Assembly (NCBI GenBank): GCA_905221605.1 | Contig: CAJNDS010000420.1 | Location: 80,561-144,560, forward strand | Direction: 5' to 3' | DNA: 64,000 bases | DNA from: Symbiodinium natans | Lineage: Eukaryota; Sar; Dinophyceae; Suessiales; Symbiodiniaceae | Part shown: positions 36,301-49,100 of the stretch, in pieces | Position numbering within the stretch: position 1 is the stretch's first letter | How the letters are laid out: every line of letters starts with the position of its first letter | Translations under genes and position numbers: made by a program | The notes under the pieces: model-generated | What the model was told of the DNA's origin: nothing | The model's database searches: none | Seen by the model: only the letters and a program-made list of their open reading frames with translations

Positions 36301-37121
36301 AGCATATGCACGAGAGCATTGCTTCCTGCGTGGATCATGACAGCTCTGCTGTGTTGTCGGCGAGGTTCCCTGCTTCAGGCTACGATGCTGCATGCTGCCA
36401 CTTGAGGGACTGTGACCATGTAGTTGCTGCATTCTGGAGATGAGCTACTGTCAAACGTTGCTGAAAGTTGCTGGGCACCCGCGCATCTTTCCCCCAATCG
36501 AAGCCAAGGCCCCATGGGCAGCCCTTGGGCAACAAAGACAGACAAAAGCTGGCAAGAGCCATTTGACTCAGAAGATTCCCGCAGGGCTTCGGTTGATGCG
36601 AGGCTTTTCCCCCCAACGTGCCGAAAGACGTCGGCCTGAACCCCACAGCATGCTCTTGAGCCACCGCGAAACGGCTTGCTCTTGCTAATACACGAGACAT
36701 ATCTTGGAATCGGACAAACCACGTGCCAAGCGCGAGCGAGAATCGCAATGGATGACTGCAATCTCACACCGCAGGTTGCTTGGCGCCAGACAATCTGGCT
36801 GGACACTTGCTGTCCTGGGATGAAACACAAGGCAGCAAATTATTGCAACTGCCAATCAACAACTATGTCGTCGCAGACACGTGTAAACTGAGAACGGGGC
36901 CCATGGCTGTTGGACGGCGGCAATCCCAAAAAAAAACTCTGCCACCCGAATGCCCCAACATCGGCGCCCGATGACAAACGGCCAAACATCGGTGTTAAAC
37001 CGCTAGCACGGCATCCTGAAAAATGGCCACGTGTTCGGTGTGACTCGCACGGAAGGCTACACCTTGCTAGCACGACGTAGTCACTGCAGCTAACAGCGGA
37101 ACATCTGACCACTGGTAGCGC
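36301..37121. other. No gene seen
   Basis: Probably intron or intergenic sequence before the first confident helicase exon. Confidence 0.4.
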
Positions 37122-40100
37122 ATGGAGAGACCAATCGCAGGCTACGAGGCGGACTGGCGCATCTGGCCCGGTACGCCACCAGACCTTGGGCCTCTGAAGC
37201 CGCTGAAGCCGCTCAACTTCCGGCTTCTGGACAACAAGCTGGATGTCAGGCCAAGTGACCGAGCGGCGGGGGGAAGCAGTGCAGTGCAGCTGTGCGGCGG
37301 TCTGGTGAGGCATCCGTCGCCGCCCAACTTCCGCGTGCAGCTCCGCCCCGAGCAGCTGAGATCGCTGAGTTGGATGGTGCAGCAGGCCACCGGAGAAGGG
37401 CTGCCGGAGCAAAAAAAGCTTCTTCTTTGCCACACGCTTTGTTTTTTTTCGCATGGCCTCAGGAGGTCGGAGACCAGCTCCTGACCATGGCCAGCGCCTT
37501 GGGGAGCCATTCGAGAGTAAGCCAAGAGCAGCGAACCTCGAGATGGGGACATGGGCACACCTCTCACTCACCTTGTGGGCAAAAGGCCCCCCCCTCCCCC
37601 CCCCCGGCTCAAGCCTGCGAAGGCTCTGCATATATCTCTGCACCATGAGGGAAGACTCTCGTCTCTTGGAGCTTTTGGAGGTACTGTATGATGTCCTATG
37701 ATGCTCCCAAGCATCCAGGAAAGCTTGCTGCCCTACAAGTGTTGGTTCCGTTCCCAATCCCAAACACGTACTTTTGCATCGTTTCGGAATTTCGGCTGCA
37801 AGTTTGATTTTGGAGGAACGCCGTCAAAGACCGCCCTTAAGAAGCCGAAAGCTGTTGAGGCGAAGGGCGGTTCAATATCTCGTGTCGGGGCCCAACAGGG
37901 CCGGCAAAAGGCTCCGCTGCCTCGCAGCACGCATTCGATCTTTTGTGAAACTCCCCGCTGGCATGGGCGTGTTCTGGCTTTGCAAGCACCAGAATGTGCA
38001 CGTGGCTCCTCCTCTTGCCGCTACCTCAATTCTAAACGGGCCGTTTGCTTGGCATTATTGCAGTCGGATGTGGGCTTGCCGGACCTCGCAGAAATTGTAT
38101 GGCGGGCACACTTGTGACCACTATATGGCTACAGCTCGCAGCAGCAGACACATGCAGACACAGACGGCAACCGTTGCTTATGCACAATACACACGTGAAT
38201 GTGACAGCATCGCAGTGCCGGATGAGGATGTGACAATTTGCCAGCTGTGTTAGAGGTGAATTGAGCATTGTGCAGGGTTTGGGCATCAGAGTTTCCAAGG
38301 TCTATCGCTGCTACTGGCAGGGAGCTTTGTGCTCTGCTAGCACCCTGAAAACCAGCCCACAAACGATGCCGAGGCAGCGGGAACGTCCAGAAGAGGCCGT
38401 CCATGCTTGCTGAAATGTGCAGACGGATGCAGACACTGAGAGCTCGGAAGCGCAAAAAAGTGGTGGAGGCAGCCCCACGAAGCCTGGCACTGGACTGGAC
38501 GTTGGACTGCCGCATCATCACCTCCTTCGAGGCGGGAGCTTGAAAAGCCCTTAATTGACGGGATCATTTTGTCAGAAGGGACGAAAAGCCGAGTCGATTC
38601 ATGCAACGGAACCAATGGAATGCAGAGGCGACCGCAGAAGCTTGTGTTTCATCCCTTCCCAAGAATGTTCTTTCCATAATGTTCATACCAGAATGTTCAT
38701 GGGGCCTTAGATCTTGATCCAGCGCGGTAAGTATAGTATACTGTTTGTTTCCCGAAGGGTCGTAGTGAAGGACCAGCAAGGCTCGCGACTACAAAAAAAG
38801 CGAAGAAGGTACAGCACTACTCTTGCACTTCTGCAGTAGCAGGGGCAGCATCATCGCATACCCCTGAACCTTCCTACAAAGTCTTTTACGTCTGCACTGC
38901 GACTCAAGAACTTTGCAAACACTTTCGAACGTAAACGCGTGAAAAGAACGTTCATGTGTACATGGCACGAATTTTATCGGGGGTGTTGGTAATGCAACCC
39001 CACTTATTGCTTGCTTGGCCTACGCTCATTGCAAGGTGTTACTTGCTTGGGTTGTCGCGAGCAGGTCACGTATGTCCTATTCGTTCATTTGGAGAAACGT
39101 CGTTTTCTTGTTCAAACCTCCGGGTGTCCAAGTTGGTTTGAACACAAAGCCCCCCCAAAAAAGTCACTCGCATCCCTTTCTCCCGACATCTCCTGAACCT
39201 CAGGCTCGCGGAGGCGTACTGGCTGACGAGTGGCTTGGTTCCAGCAGCAAGAGAAACGGGCACAGCGCTTCGCAAGCCCCAAAACAGCAACCCGATGATG
39301 TTACCTTTTATGAACATCAAAGACAAGACGCGTGGAAGACAGTTCTGTTTTTTCTTGTTCTTCTTGTCGAGATACCGGGGCCATTCCGAGGATCGGCTAT
39401 GGAAAGACTGCCCTGGCAATCGCCTTGCTGGACGTGCGAGACGATGCTTGTCTTGTTGGCCGAGTGCATCTTAGATCTTTTTTTTGCAGAACTTGGACGT
39501 GTCGAAACAGTTGTGCTGAAGGAGATGTTGAGAAGGTCAGTACATTCAGGCAAGTAGACACAATGAGTACACTTACAAGTAGAAGCCCTTCTGTGCACAG
39601 AAAGGAAGGGCCGTTCTTCCCAGTTCCAGACGCTGATCGTGGCTTCTTCTTCGAAAGCAAGAGCACTCTCATCTGCATTCCGTCTCACCTTCACGGACAG
39701 TGGGCTGATGAGTTTCTGAAATTCACGGGCAGCAAGTACAAGCTCTTGAGCTTGAGCAGGGAGATTGACTTGCAGAAGGCTACTGTCAGGACACGCCGGT
39801 TGCTTTTGGAAAAAGCATGCCATTGCTGCTTCTCAAGAGTTGGATGCCGGCCGTGCTGCGAGGACGTTCCTTGAGGCGGATGTGGTGTTGTTCGACTACC
39901 ACCTCTTTCAACGCAGCTCCTATATCAAGCGGCGCCAGGAACTCGCTGCCTTGGCAGTTCCCCAGTCCCCGTCGGACAGCTTGCAAGACGCGGCTCGGCA
40001 ACAATGTTACAAGACTAGTGGGAGCTAGAGACTGGAGACCTCAAGACAATCAATGGGTCATTTTGAGTGTCATTTTGTAGTCTGTCATTTTGGGTGTCGT

Positions 40101-43100
40101 TTCTTTTTTCGTTGCAGGGTCGTTTTACCTAAGCAATGCAAGGAGTTTTGTGCTAAGAAGCATACAGATGATGCGCCGCTCAAAGCCTTACACTGTGGAA
40201 CTTTCACTTTCTTGCGAAAGCCCATTCCGCACGCCTGGGACAGCTTCCTCGAGAGAAAGGATGTCGAGGACCCGTCGCTGTGCGCACAGCGTCTGCGCTT
40301 CCCGGTGTTGGAGCAGTTTTTCTGGCGACGGGTCGTCTTCGATGAGTTCCACGAGCTTGGAGATGATCTTTGCCGCAACTTGTCCTCTTTGCGTTCGCAC
40401 CATCGCTGGGGCCTCACTGGGACGCCTGCATCTTGGTGGCAATGATCCGAAGCAGAGATGCTTGCAGAAGCAAGGGCACTCGTTAGTCAATGGTAGTACC
40501 TTCTCTGCAAAGGCAATCATCTTCCCATTCCTGCCCCCCACCCCCCCACACAATGATACACCATGATGGTGGGTTGATTCAAGATGCTGCATGCCATCGG
40601 GATGGTCCCAAATTTTGACCTCCACCTGTCGAAAGTGGTCGCAAGTGAATTCGCGCCCATCCTATCTACAAGTAGGATCAGGTGAAACAGCAATGGAGAA
40701 TACACAGGGTTCTATGCCTCTCTCGTAAAGCGGCATGAAATTACTATACTACCTGCCACCAGTGCCGCGCACAATACATGTGGCGCGTCTAGCTGCGGTG
40801 TAGGTGGTTTTTCGGCCCGCTTGCATTGGACGAGAGACAGGAGTGAGGCATAGAGAGAGGGCAAGAGAAGCATTCCAATGTATGAAGCTGGGACCTGGGC
40901 ATGCCCCGAAAACGTGAAGTCCAGGAACGTCCACTCACCCGTCCAGGCACTGCATGGCACGAAGCACGTCGCCCGCATGGCCTCGATGCTCCGGGTTGAC
41001 GTGGGCGGGCCAGGCATGCGACACAGCAACAGTGGCGACAGCAACCCCGTTGTAGAGATGCCCAGCACCACTTCGGTCCTTCGAGCGCTGCATCAGTCCT
41101 TGCTTTCGCATGGTTTGTTTTCCCCCCTTCCTTCACAAATAAGGTCAAATCCCGCCTGCCGAGGAATTGCGGGCGGTTCTTGGATGCTTGTGTTCGGCAA
41201 AACACTGCCGAGCTTCCGACTATCAGGATCGTTCAGCACCTGAAGTTTGTGCGGCATACTGCACAAGAGCGCCTCAGCATGCATCCCCAGACGTATGTTC
41301 AGGAGGATTCGGGTGGGAATGTAGAGGAGCTTCCTTGAAACGTCAGGCGTGCGCTGTACTTGTCGGCGTGCCAAGCTCCGGTTGAGATGGATGGAGTGGA
41401 TGGCAACCTCTGCCGGAACAGGAAGCTCTTGCAGCTTTGCTCGCATTTCAATGCAGAGGAGCTCGAAGCAGAGGATGCCGACGAGGTCTGCGGTCGGCTG
41501 CTGAAGTGCAGGCAGCAAGAGGCAGCGGGGGGGCATCAAGCATGCTCCCAGCACTGTTCTCCCGAATGCCCTCCCAGCCCTACCACTTGCCCTACCTTAT
41601 CACCAGCTTAAAACCTTCTTGAGGCTTCCTCGGCAAAGGAGGGGGTCCGGAAATCGGCGAGGTGCCTGGAAGGGCTTGAGCGCTTGGGCTTCGGGCACGG
41701 CCTGCCTCCTGGCTTGCCGGACTTGCCGGGCTTGGAAGCTGCCTGGTGCTCAGCCAGGTTCCTCAGGCCCTCGCACGGCTCCATAACAGTGAAAGCCGGT
41801 ATGGGCCATTCCAACATGTTCCGACCATTCTTTGATGCTTCTTCAACAAGGTCCCAAAGGAGGTCCAGACCAGTCTCGAGACTTTTCTGCAAGAAGCTCG
41901 GGAAGAGGCGCGTGGCCTGAGCCCTTCGGCTGCACACTTGAGGACTCCTCTTTGCTATCGCTTGCTTAGCCGCGCTTTCCCTGGTTTTCCTGCATTTTCA
42001 CATGACTCGGAACAGGCATGGAAAGCCTGGCCGTGCCCAGCCGCTGGACAAAGTTGGCAAACAGCTTGAAGAGCTCGGACAGAGAGGAAGTGGAAGTGGT
42101 GGAAGCCTCGAAACGCAGGGAGGTGGCCAAGCTGGCCAGGGAGGGCGTCGAGAAGCTGCAGCTGGCCTTGGTGGAGCTCGCACGGTGCCTGAAGCGCCTC
42201 GGCTTCCTCGAGCGGACCTTGGAGTTGGTGGAGGAAGGCTCGGACGCCTCCACCCGGTCATGCAGCATTTGCTACGAGGAGAACTTGGAGCCTTGGAGAT
42301 CTTGGAGGCTTTGAGGGCTTTCAAGAATGATGTTGCGATGGCTAGAAGCTTCTAGATTCTAGCTTCTGCATTGCTTTGTAGCATGGCTCAGTATGGCTCA
42401 GAATTGCTCATCAGCCGTTTCCGTGCTTTCTTGGGTGTTTCCAAGGAGCTGGAGCAGCTGGGTATCACACCCTGTGTTGCTTGACTCCAGCGGCGGCAAC
42501 AGCCTTTTGCGAAACTCCTTGGACGTGGGCAAACACTCAACTGAGTCAACTCTCTCCCCAACTGCCTCTGGTGTTTTTGTTCGCTCTCTCTTTCTTCCTC
42601 TGCTCTCCACCGTGTTGTGCCAAGTTGTGCCCCCCCAAAATTTAAAAAGATAGTGTTTTGTAAGGCCCACGTCTTCTGCCTCCGCTGCCTGCACGAGCAA
42701 GTCTCGAAGAATCGCAGCTGCGGCCTGTGCCGGCAGCCGCTCCAAAAGGCCGGAGACCCGATGGGGGGCCGGATAACATGACGGAAAGGTTTGCAGTTTA
42801 GGGTTTAGGGAGTAGCATGAATCCCCAAAGCTGTCGCCCGTTGGAGCATTGTGTTTGCCAATGGGGGGGGGGGGGCTGCGCCCCCCCTAACCCCCCCCCT
42901 TTTCTCGGCCATGCAGGCTTGCGTCATAGCATATGATTCCTTTCCAAGCCCATCGGGCGAGCGTTGCGTTGCGACCCTCCCAATTAAGCCGTGCAAGCTT
43001 GCCTCCCCCAAGACCTCACAACAGCAAGCCATTAGAATCCTTTCCAAACCCATCATTCGAGTCGAGCATTGTGTTTGCAAATGGGGGGGGGCTGCCCCCC

Positions 43101-46100
43101 CCAACCCCCGCGCTTTTTTTTGGCCGTGCAAGCTTGCTTCAAAGCAGATGGTTCCCTTCCGTTTGTCTTGTCTCATGCTGGCATTTACAGCATTTGCAGC
43201 CTCTTGACAGCAGACGCAATTCCCAACGCTTTTCTTCTTCGAAGATACCTATCGGGCATCTGGGGGAAGCACACACATTCAAAACCGCTTTTCCCTTTCG
43301 AAGTTCCCTATGGGGGATCTTGGGGCTTTTTCGCAGAGCAGACACATTCAAAGCACTTTTCGTCTTCGAAGCTGGCAATTGGGCATCTTGGGGCCTTTGC
43401 GCAAAGCAGACGCATTAAAAACGCCTTTTCGAAGTTCCCTATTGGGCATCTTGGGGCCTTTTTTCGCACAGCAGACACATTCAAAAACGCTTTTGTTCTT
43501 GGAAGTTCGCTATTGGGCATCTTGGGGCCTTTCGCACAGCAGACACATTCAAAACGCGTTCCCTCTTCGAAGTTCCCTCTTGGGCATCTTGGAGCCTTTG
43601 CGCAGAGCAGACACATTTAAAACGTTGTTCCTCTTCGAAGTTCCCTATTGGGCATCTTGGGGCCTTTTCGCAATGCAGACACATTCAAAACATGCAAGAT
43701 GCTTTTCCTCTTCGAAGTTCCCTATTGGGCATCTTGAGGCTTTTTTCACAGAGCCGACACATTCAAGACACTTTTGCTCCCAATAGAAAAGCAAAAAAGG
43801 CGTTTTGAATGCGTCTGCTTTGCGAAAAGGCCCCAAAATGCCCAATAGGGAATTTCGAAGAGCAAAAACGTTTTGAATGTGTCTGCTCTGCGAAAAGGCC
43901 CCAAGATGCGCAATAGGGAACTTCGAAGAGGAAAAACGTTTGAATGTGTTTGCTTGGCGAAAACGCTCCAAGATGCCCAATAGGGAACTTCGAAGAGGAA
44001 AAGAGTTTGGAATGTGTCTGCCCAGCGTAAAGGCTCCAAGATACCCAATTGGAAACTTCGAAGAGGAAAATCCTTTTGAATGTGTCTGCTTTGCGCAAAG
44101 GCCCCAAGATGCCCAATAGGAAGCTTCGAAGAGTAAAAGTGCTTTGAATGTGTTTGCTCTGCCAAAAAGCCCCAAGATGCCCAATAGGGAGCTTCGAAGA
44201 AGAAATGCGCGTTGAATGTGTCTACTCTGACTTCGAGGAGGGAAAGCGTTTTGAATGTGTCTGTTTCTCGAAAGGGCCCCAAGATGCCCAAGAGGGAACT
44301 TCGAAGAGCAAAAGCGTTTGAATGTCTGCTTTACGAAAACGCCCCTAGATACCCAATAGGGAACTTCGAAAAGGAAAACGTTGTTAATGTGTTTGCTTTG
44401 CGAAAAGGCCCCAAGATGCCCAATTGGGAACTTCGAACAGCAACAGCTTTTTGAATGTGTCTGCTTTGCGAAAAGGCCCCAAGATGCCCAATAGGGAACT
44501 TCGAAGAGCAAAAACGTTTTGAATGTGTCTGCTCTGCGAAAAAGGCCCCAAGATGCCCAATAGGGAACTTCGAGGAGGAAAAGCGTTTTGAATGCGTCTG
44601 CTTTGCGAAAAGGCCCCAAGATGCCCAATAGCGAAACTTCGAAGAGGAACAACGTTTTAAATGTGTCTGCTCTGCGCAAAGGCTCCAAGATGCCCAAGAG
44701 GGAGCTTCGAAGAGGAAAAGCGTTGTGAATGTGTCTGCTTTGCGAAAAGGCCCCAAGATGCCCAATAGCGAACTTCGAAGAACAAAAGCGTGTTGACTGT
44801 GTCTGCTGTGCGAAAAGGCCCCAAGATGCCCAGTAGGGAACTTCGAAGAGCAGAAACGTTTTGAATGTGTCTGCTCTGCGAAAAGGCCCCAAGATGCCCA
44901 ATAGGGAACTTCGAAGAGGAAAAGCGTTTTGAATGCGTCTGCTTCGCGAAAAGGCCCCAAGATGCCCAGCAGGGAACTTCGAAGAGGAAACGCGTTTTGA
45001 ATGTGTCTGCTCAGCGAAAAGGCCCCAAGATGCCCAGTAGGGAACTTCGAAGAGGAGAAGCGTGTTGAATGTGTCTGCTTTGCGAAAAGGCCCCAAGAAG
45101 CCCGACAGGGAACCTCGAAGAAGAAAAGCGCTTTGAATGTGTCTGCTTGGCGAAATGCCCCCAAGATTCCCAATTGGAAACTTCGAAGAGGAAAAGTGTT
45201 GTTAATGTGTCTGCTTTGCGAAAAGGCCCCAAGATGCCCAATTGGGAACTTCGAACAGCAACAGCTTTTTAAATGTGTCTGCTTTGCGAAAAGGCCCCAG
45301 ATGCCCAATAGGGAACTTCGAAGAGCCAAAAAGTTTTGAATGTGTCTGCTCTGCGAAAAAGCCCCAAGATGCCCAATAGGGAACTTCGAAGAGGAAAAGC
45401 GTTTTGAATGCGTCTGCTTCGCGAAAAGGCCCCAAGATGCCCAATTGGAAACTTCGAAAAGGAACAACGTTTTAAATGTGTCTGCTCTGCGCAAGGGCTC
45501 CAAGATACCCAAAAGGGAGCTTCGAAGAGGAAAAGCGTTGTTAATGTGTCTGCTTTGCGAAAAGGCCCCAAGATGCCCAATTGGGAACTTCGAAGAACAA
45601 AAGCGTTTTGAATGTGTCTGCTTTGCGAAAAGGCCCCAAGATGCCCGATAGGGAACTTCGAAGAGCAAAAACGCTTTGAATGTGTCTGCTCTGCGAAAAG
45701 GCCCCAAGATGCCCAATAGGGAACTTCGAAGAGGAAAAGCGTTTTGAATGTTTCTGCTTCGCGAAAAGGCCCCAAGATGCCCAATTGGAAACTTCGAAGA
45801 GGAACAACGTTTTAAATGTGTCTGTTCTGCGCAAAGGCTCCAAGATGCCCAAGAGGGAGCTTCGAAGAGGAAAAGTGTTGTGAATGTGTCTGCTTTGCGA
45901 AAAGGCCCCAAGATGCCCAATAGGGAACTTCGAAAAGGCGTTTTGAATGCGTCTGCTTTGCAAAAAGGCCCCAAAATGCCCAATAGGGAACTTCGAAGAG
46001 CACAACAAACGTTTTGAATGTGTCTGCTCTGCGAAAAGAACCCAAAATGCCCAATAAGGGAACTTCGAGGAGGAAAAGCGTGTTGAATGCGTCTGCTTTG

Positions 46101-49100
46101 CGAAAAGGCCCCAAGATGCCCAATAGGGAACTTCGAAGAGGAAAAGCGTGTTGAATGTGTCTGCTTTGCGAAAAGGCCCCATGATGTCCAATAGGGAACT
46201 TCGAAGAGGAAGAATGTTTTGACTGTGTCTGCTCTGCGCAAAGGCCCCAAGATGCCCGATAGGGAACTTCGAAGAGGAAGAATGTTTTGATTGTGTCTGC
46301 TCTGCGCAAAGGCCCCAAGATGCCCAATAGGGAACTTCGAAGAACAAAAGCGTTTTGAATGTGTCTGCTGTGCGAAAAGGCCCCAAGATGCCCAAGAGGG
46401 AACTTCGAAGAGGAAACACGTTTGGAATGTGTTTGCTCAACGAAAAGGCCCCAAGATGCCCAATAGGGAACTTCGAAGACGAAAAGCGTTTTGAATGTGT
46501 CTGCTTTGTGAAAAGGCCCCAAGAAGCCCGACAGGGAGCTTCGAAGAAGAAAAGCGCTTTGAATGTGTCTGCTTGGCGAGATGCCCCCAAGATACCCAAT
46601 TGGAAACTTCGAAGAGGAAAAGTGTTGTTAATGTGTCTGCTTTGCGAAAAGGCCCCAAGATGCCCAATTGGGAACTTCGAACAGCAACAACTTTTTGAAT
46701 GTGTCTGCTTTGCGAAAAGGCCCCAAGATGCCCAATAGGGAACTTCGAAGAGCCAAAAAGTTTTGAATGTGTTTGCTCTGCGAACAAGCCCCAAGATGCC
46801 CAACAGGGAACTTCGAAGAGGAAAAGCGTTTTGAATGCGTCTGCTTCGGGAAAAGGCCCCAAGATGCCCAATTGGAAACGTCGAAGAGGAACAACGTTTT
46901 AAATGTGTCTGCTCTGCGCAAAGGCTCCAAGATGCCCAAAAGGGAGCTTCGAAGAGGAAAAGCGTTGTGAATGTGTCTGCTTTGCGAAACGTCCCCAAGA
47001 TGCCCAATAGGGAACTTCGAAGAACAAAAGCGTTTTGAATGTGTCTGCTGTGCGAAAAGGCCCCAAGATGCCCAATTGGGAACTTCGAACAACAACAGCT
47101 TTTTGAATGTGTCTGCTTTGCGAAAAGGATGCCCGATAGGGAACTTCGAAGAGCAAAAACGTTTTGAATGTGTCTGCTCTGCGAAAAGGCCCCAAAGATG
47201 CCCAATAGGGAGCTTCGAAGAGGAAAAACGTTTTGAATGCTTTCCGAAAAGGCCCCAAGATGCCCAGGAAGGAACTTCGAAGAGGGAAAACGTTTTGAAT
47301 TCGTCTGCTCTGCGAAGTTCCCTATTGGGCATCTTGGGCCCTTGTCGCAAAGCAGACACATTCAAAACGTTTTTCTTCTTCGAAGCCCCCCAGATGCCCA
47401 ATGCCTTTTCGCAGAGCAGACGAATTCAAAGCGCTTTCTTCTTCGAAGTTCACCATTGGGCATCTTGGAGCCTTTTCGCAGAGCTGACACAATCAATGCG
47501 CTTCTCCTCTTCGAAGTTATCTTGGGGTCTTTTCGCAAAGCAGTTTTGGGACATTCAAACCGTCTTTCCCTTCGAAGGTCCCTGTTGGGCATCTTGGAGC
47601 CTTTCGCAGAGCAGACACATTCAGAGCGTTTTTCCTCTTCGAAGTTCCCTATTGGGCATCTTGGGGCCTTTTCGCAAAGCAGACACATTCAAAACTCCTT
47701 TCCTCTTCGAAGTTCCCGATTCGGCATCTTGGGTATTGGCAGCGTCTGAAAACTCAGACATGCTGCTATGCACAATATGTTTACAGTTCTTTCTTCGCTT
47801 CTGCAAAGTCGGAAATGCTGCTATTTGCAGTATTTGCAGCCTTTGGAAACACAGAAGCGCTGCTCTTTACAGTATTTGCAGCTTTTCTAAGCCGTGCAAG
47901 CTTGCCTCAAACACCATACTCATCCCTTGCAAACCCGTCATGCGAGCATTGTGTTTCGTGCGGTTGCGACCCCCCAAGCCCCGGCTTTTGTGAGCCGTGC
48001 ACCATCTGAATCCTTTCCAAACCCATCGTTCGAGCATTGTGTTTGCAAATGGGGGGTGCTGCGCCCCCCGAACCCCCCCTTTCTTAGGCCGAGCAAGCTT
48101 GCGTCAAAGCATGTGCGTTCATGCTGGCATTTACAGCATTTGCAGCTTCTGAACCTTCAGAAATGCCGCTCTTTACAGTATTTGCAGCATCTGAAAACTC
48201 AGAAATGCTGCTACTTACAGTATTTGAAGCCTCTGACAACGCAGAAATGCTGTTATTTGCCGTATTTGCCAAGCCAAGCCGAGCCACACCTACATTGAAC
48301 AAAAACAAACCCTCCTAGGGTTTACGGCTGTGTTTTTCTGGGTGGTCTCGTTTGTGAGGCAGACATCCAGCCCTTGATGCTCGAAGTGTGCAGAGAGGAA
48401 GGGACCGAGGCGATGGGAGCCATGGGAGGGCCCTCCATGGGAGGGCCCTCCAGCGCCTCCAGCGCTTCTTCGGGCGCTGCGGACCCGGAGCTGAAGCGCC
48501 TGCGGAAGTTCGGCACCAAACTCGGAGCCATCGCTCTCCAACTCCGTGAGATTAAGCAGAAGGACTCTCCCATCAACTCAGAACACAAGAAAAGGCAGAC
48601 AGTTCTTGTTCTTGTTTTGGTTCATTCTGTTCTAATCTTGTGCGCGCGTAGGCGTGTCGCAATAAGTGAGTTGGATCAGGATGGCCTGGCCAAGTGCATC
48701 GTCTTCTGCCAGTGGGAGAGCTTGTTGCAAAAGATTGCTGCGGCCTTCAAAGCTTTTGGCATCCGCTACGCGCGGCTTCATGGCTCGGTGTATGCTCGCA
48801 CGCGGACGTTGGCCAACTTCAAGTCTACGGACTCGGAGGTCGATGTCCTCCTTCTGTCCCTGGAGCAAAGTGCCAGTGGAACCAATCTCACATGTCACCT
48901 AGCTGCAGTATAGTATGTCTTATGAGATCTTATGAGCAGTAGCAGGCATCCCAGTGAATGCGTCTTGCTTTTTGCCACCTTGCGTTGCTTTTGTTCTTTG
49001 CTGAATGTGTTTCGAACTGTTCTTGCAAGACGCCAGGTGCCAATCATGTCATACTGGTGCACCCCATGAATGCCGTTGACCAGGTGCGTCATGGGATCGA

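Larger units (their letters stand above)
42776..48374 (+). other. Giant intron of the helicase gene, filled with repeats
   Basis: It lies between the RING exon and the first lobe 2 exon. About 80% is the 68-bp array (43206-47738). The remainder is two families of shorter repeats on both sides: a G/C hairpin repeat and a 51-bp repeat with TTTACAGTATTTGCAGC. A short TTTAGGG pair occurs at about 42793-42809. The exact splice sites were not identified. Confidence 0.7.

Noticed and set aside
43645-47361. Minus-strand frames of 483-639 codons as protein genes
   Set aside because: The frames come from a 68-bp satellite whose period is not a multiple of three, lie opposite to the host gene, and show no domain or synonymous-site pattern that I can see. 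Kept only as a finding.
43206-47738. CRISPR array
   Set aside because: There is no alternation of constant repeat and unique spacer; the whole 68-bp unit is repeated. The context is eukaryotic and there are no cas genes.
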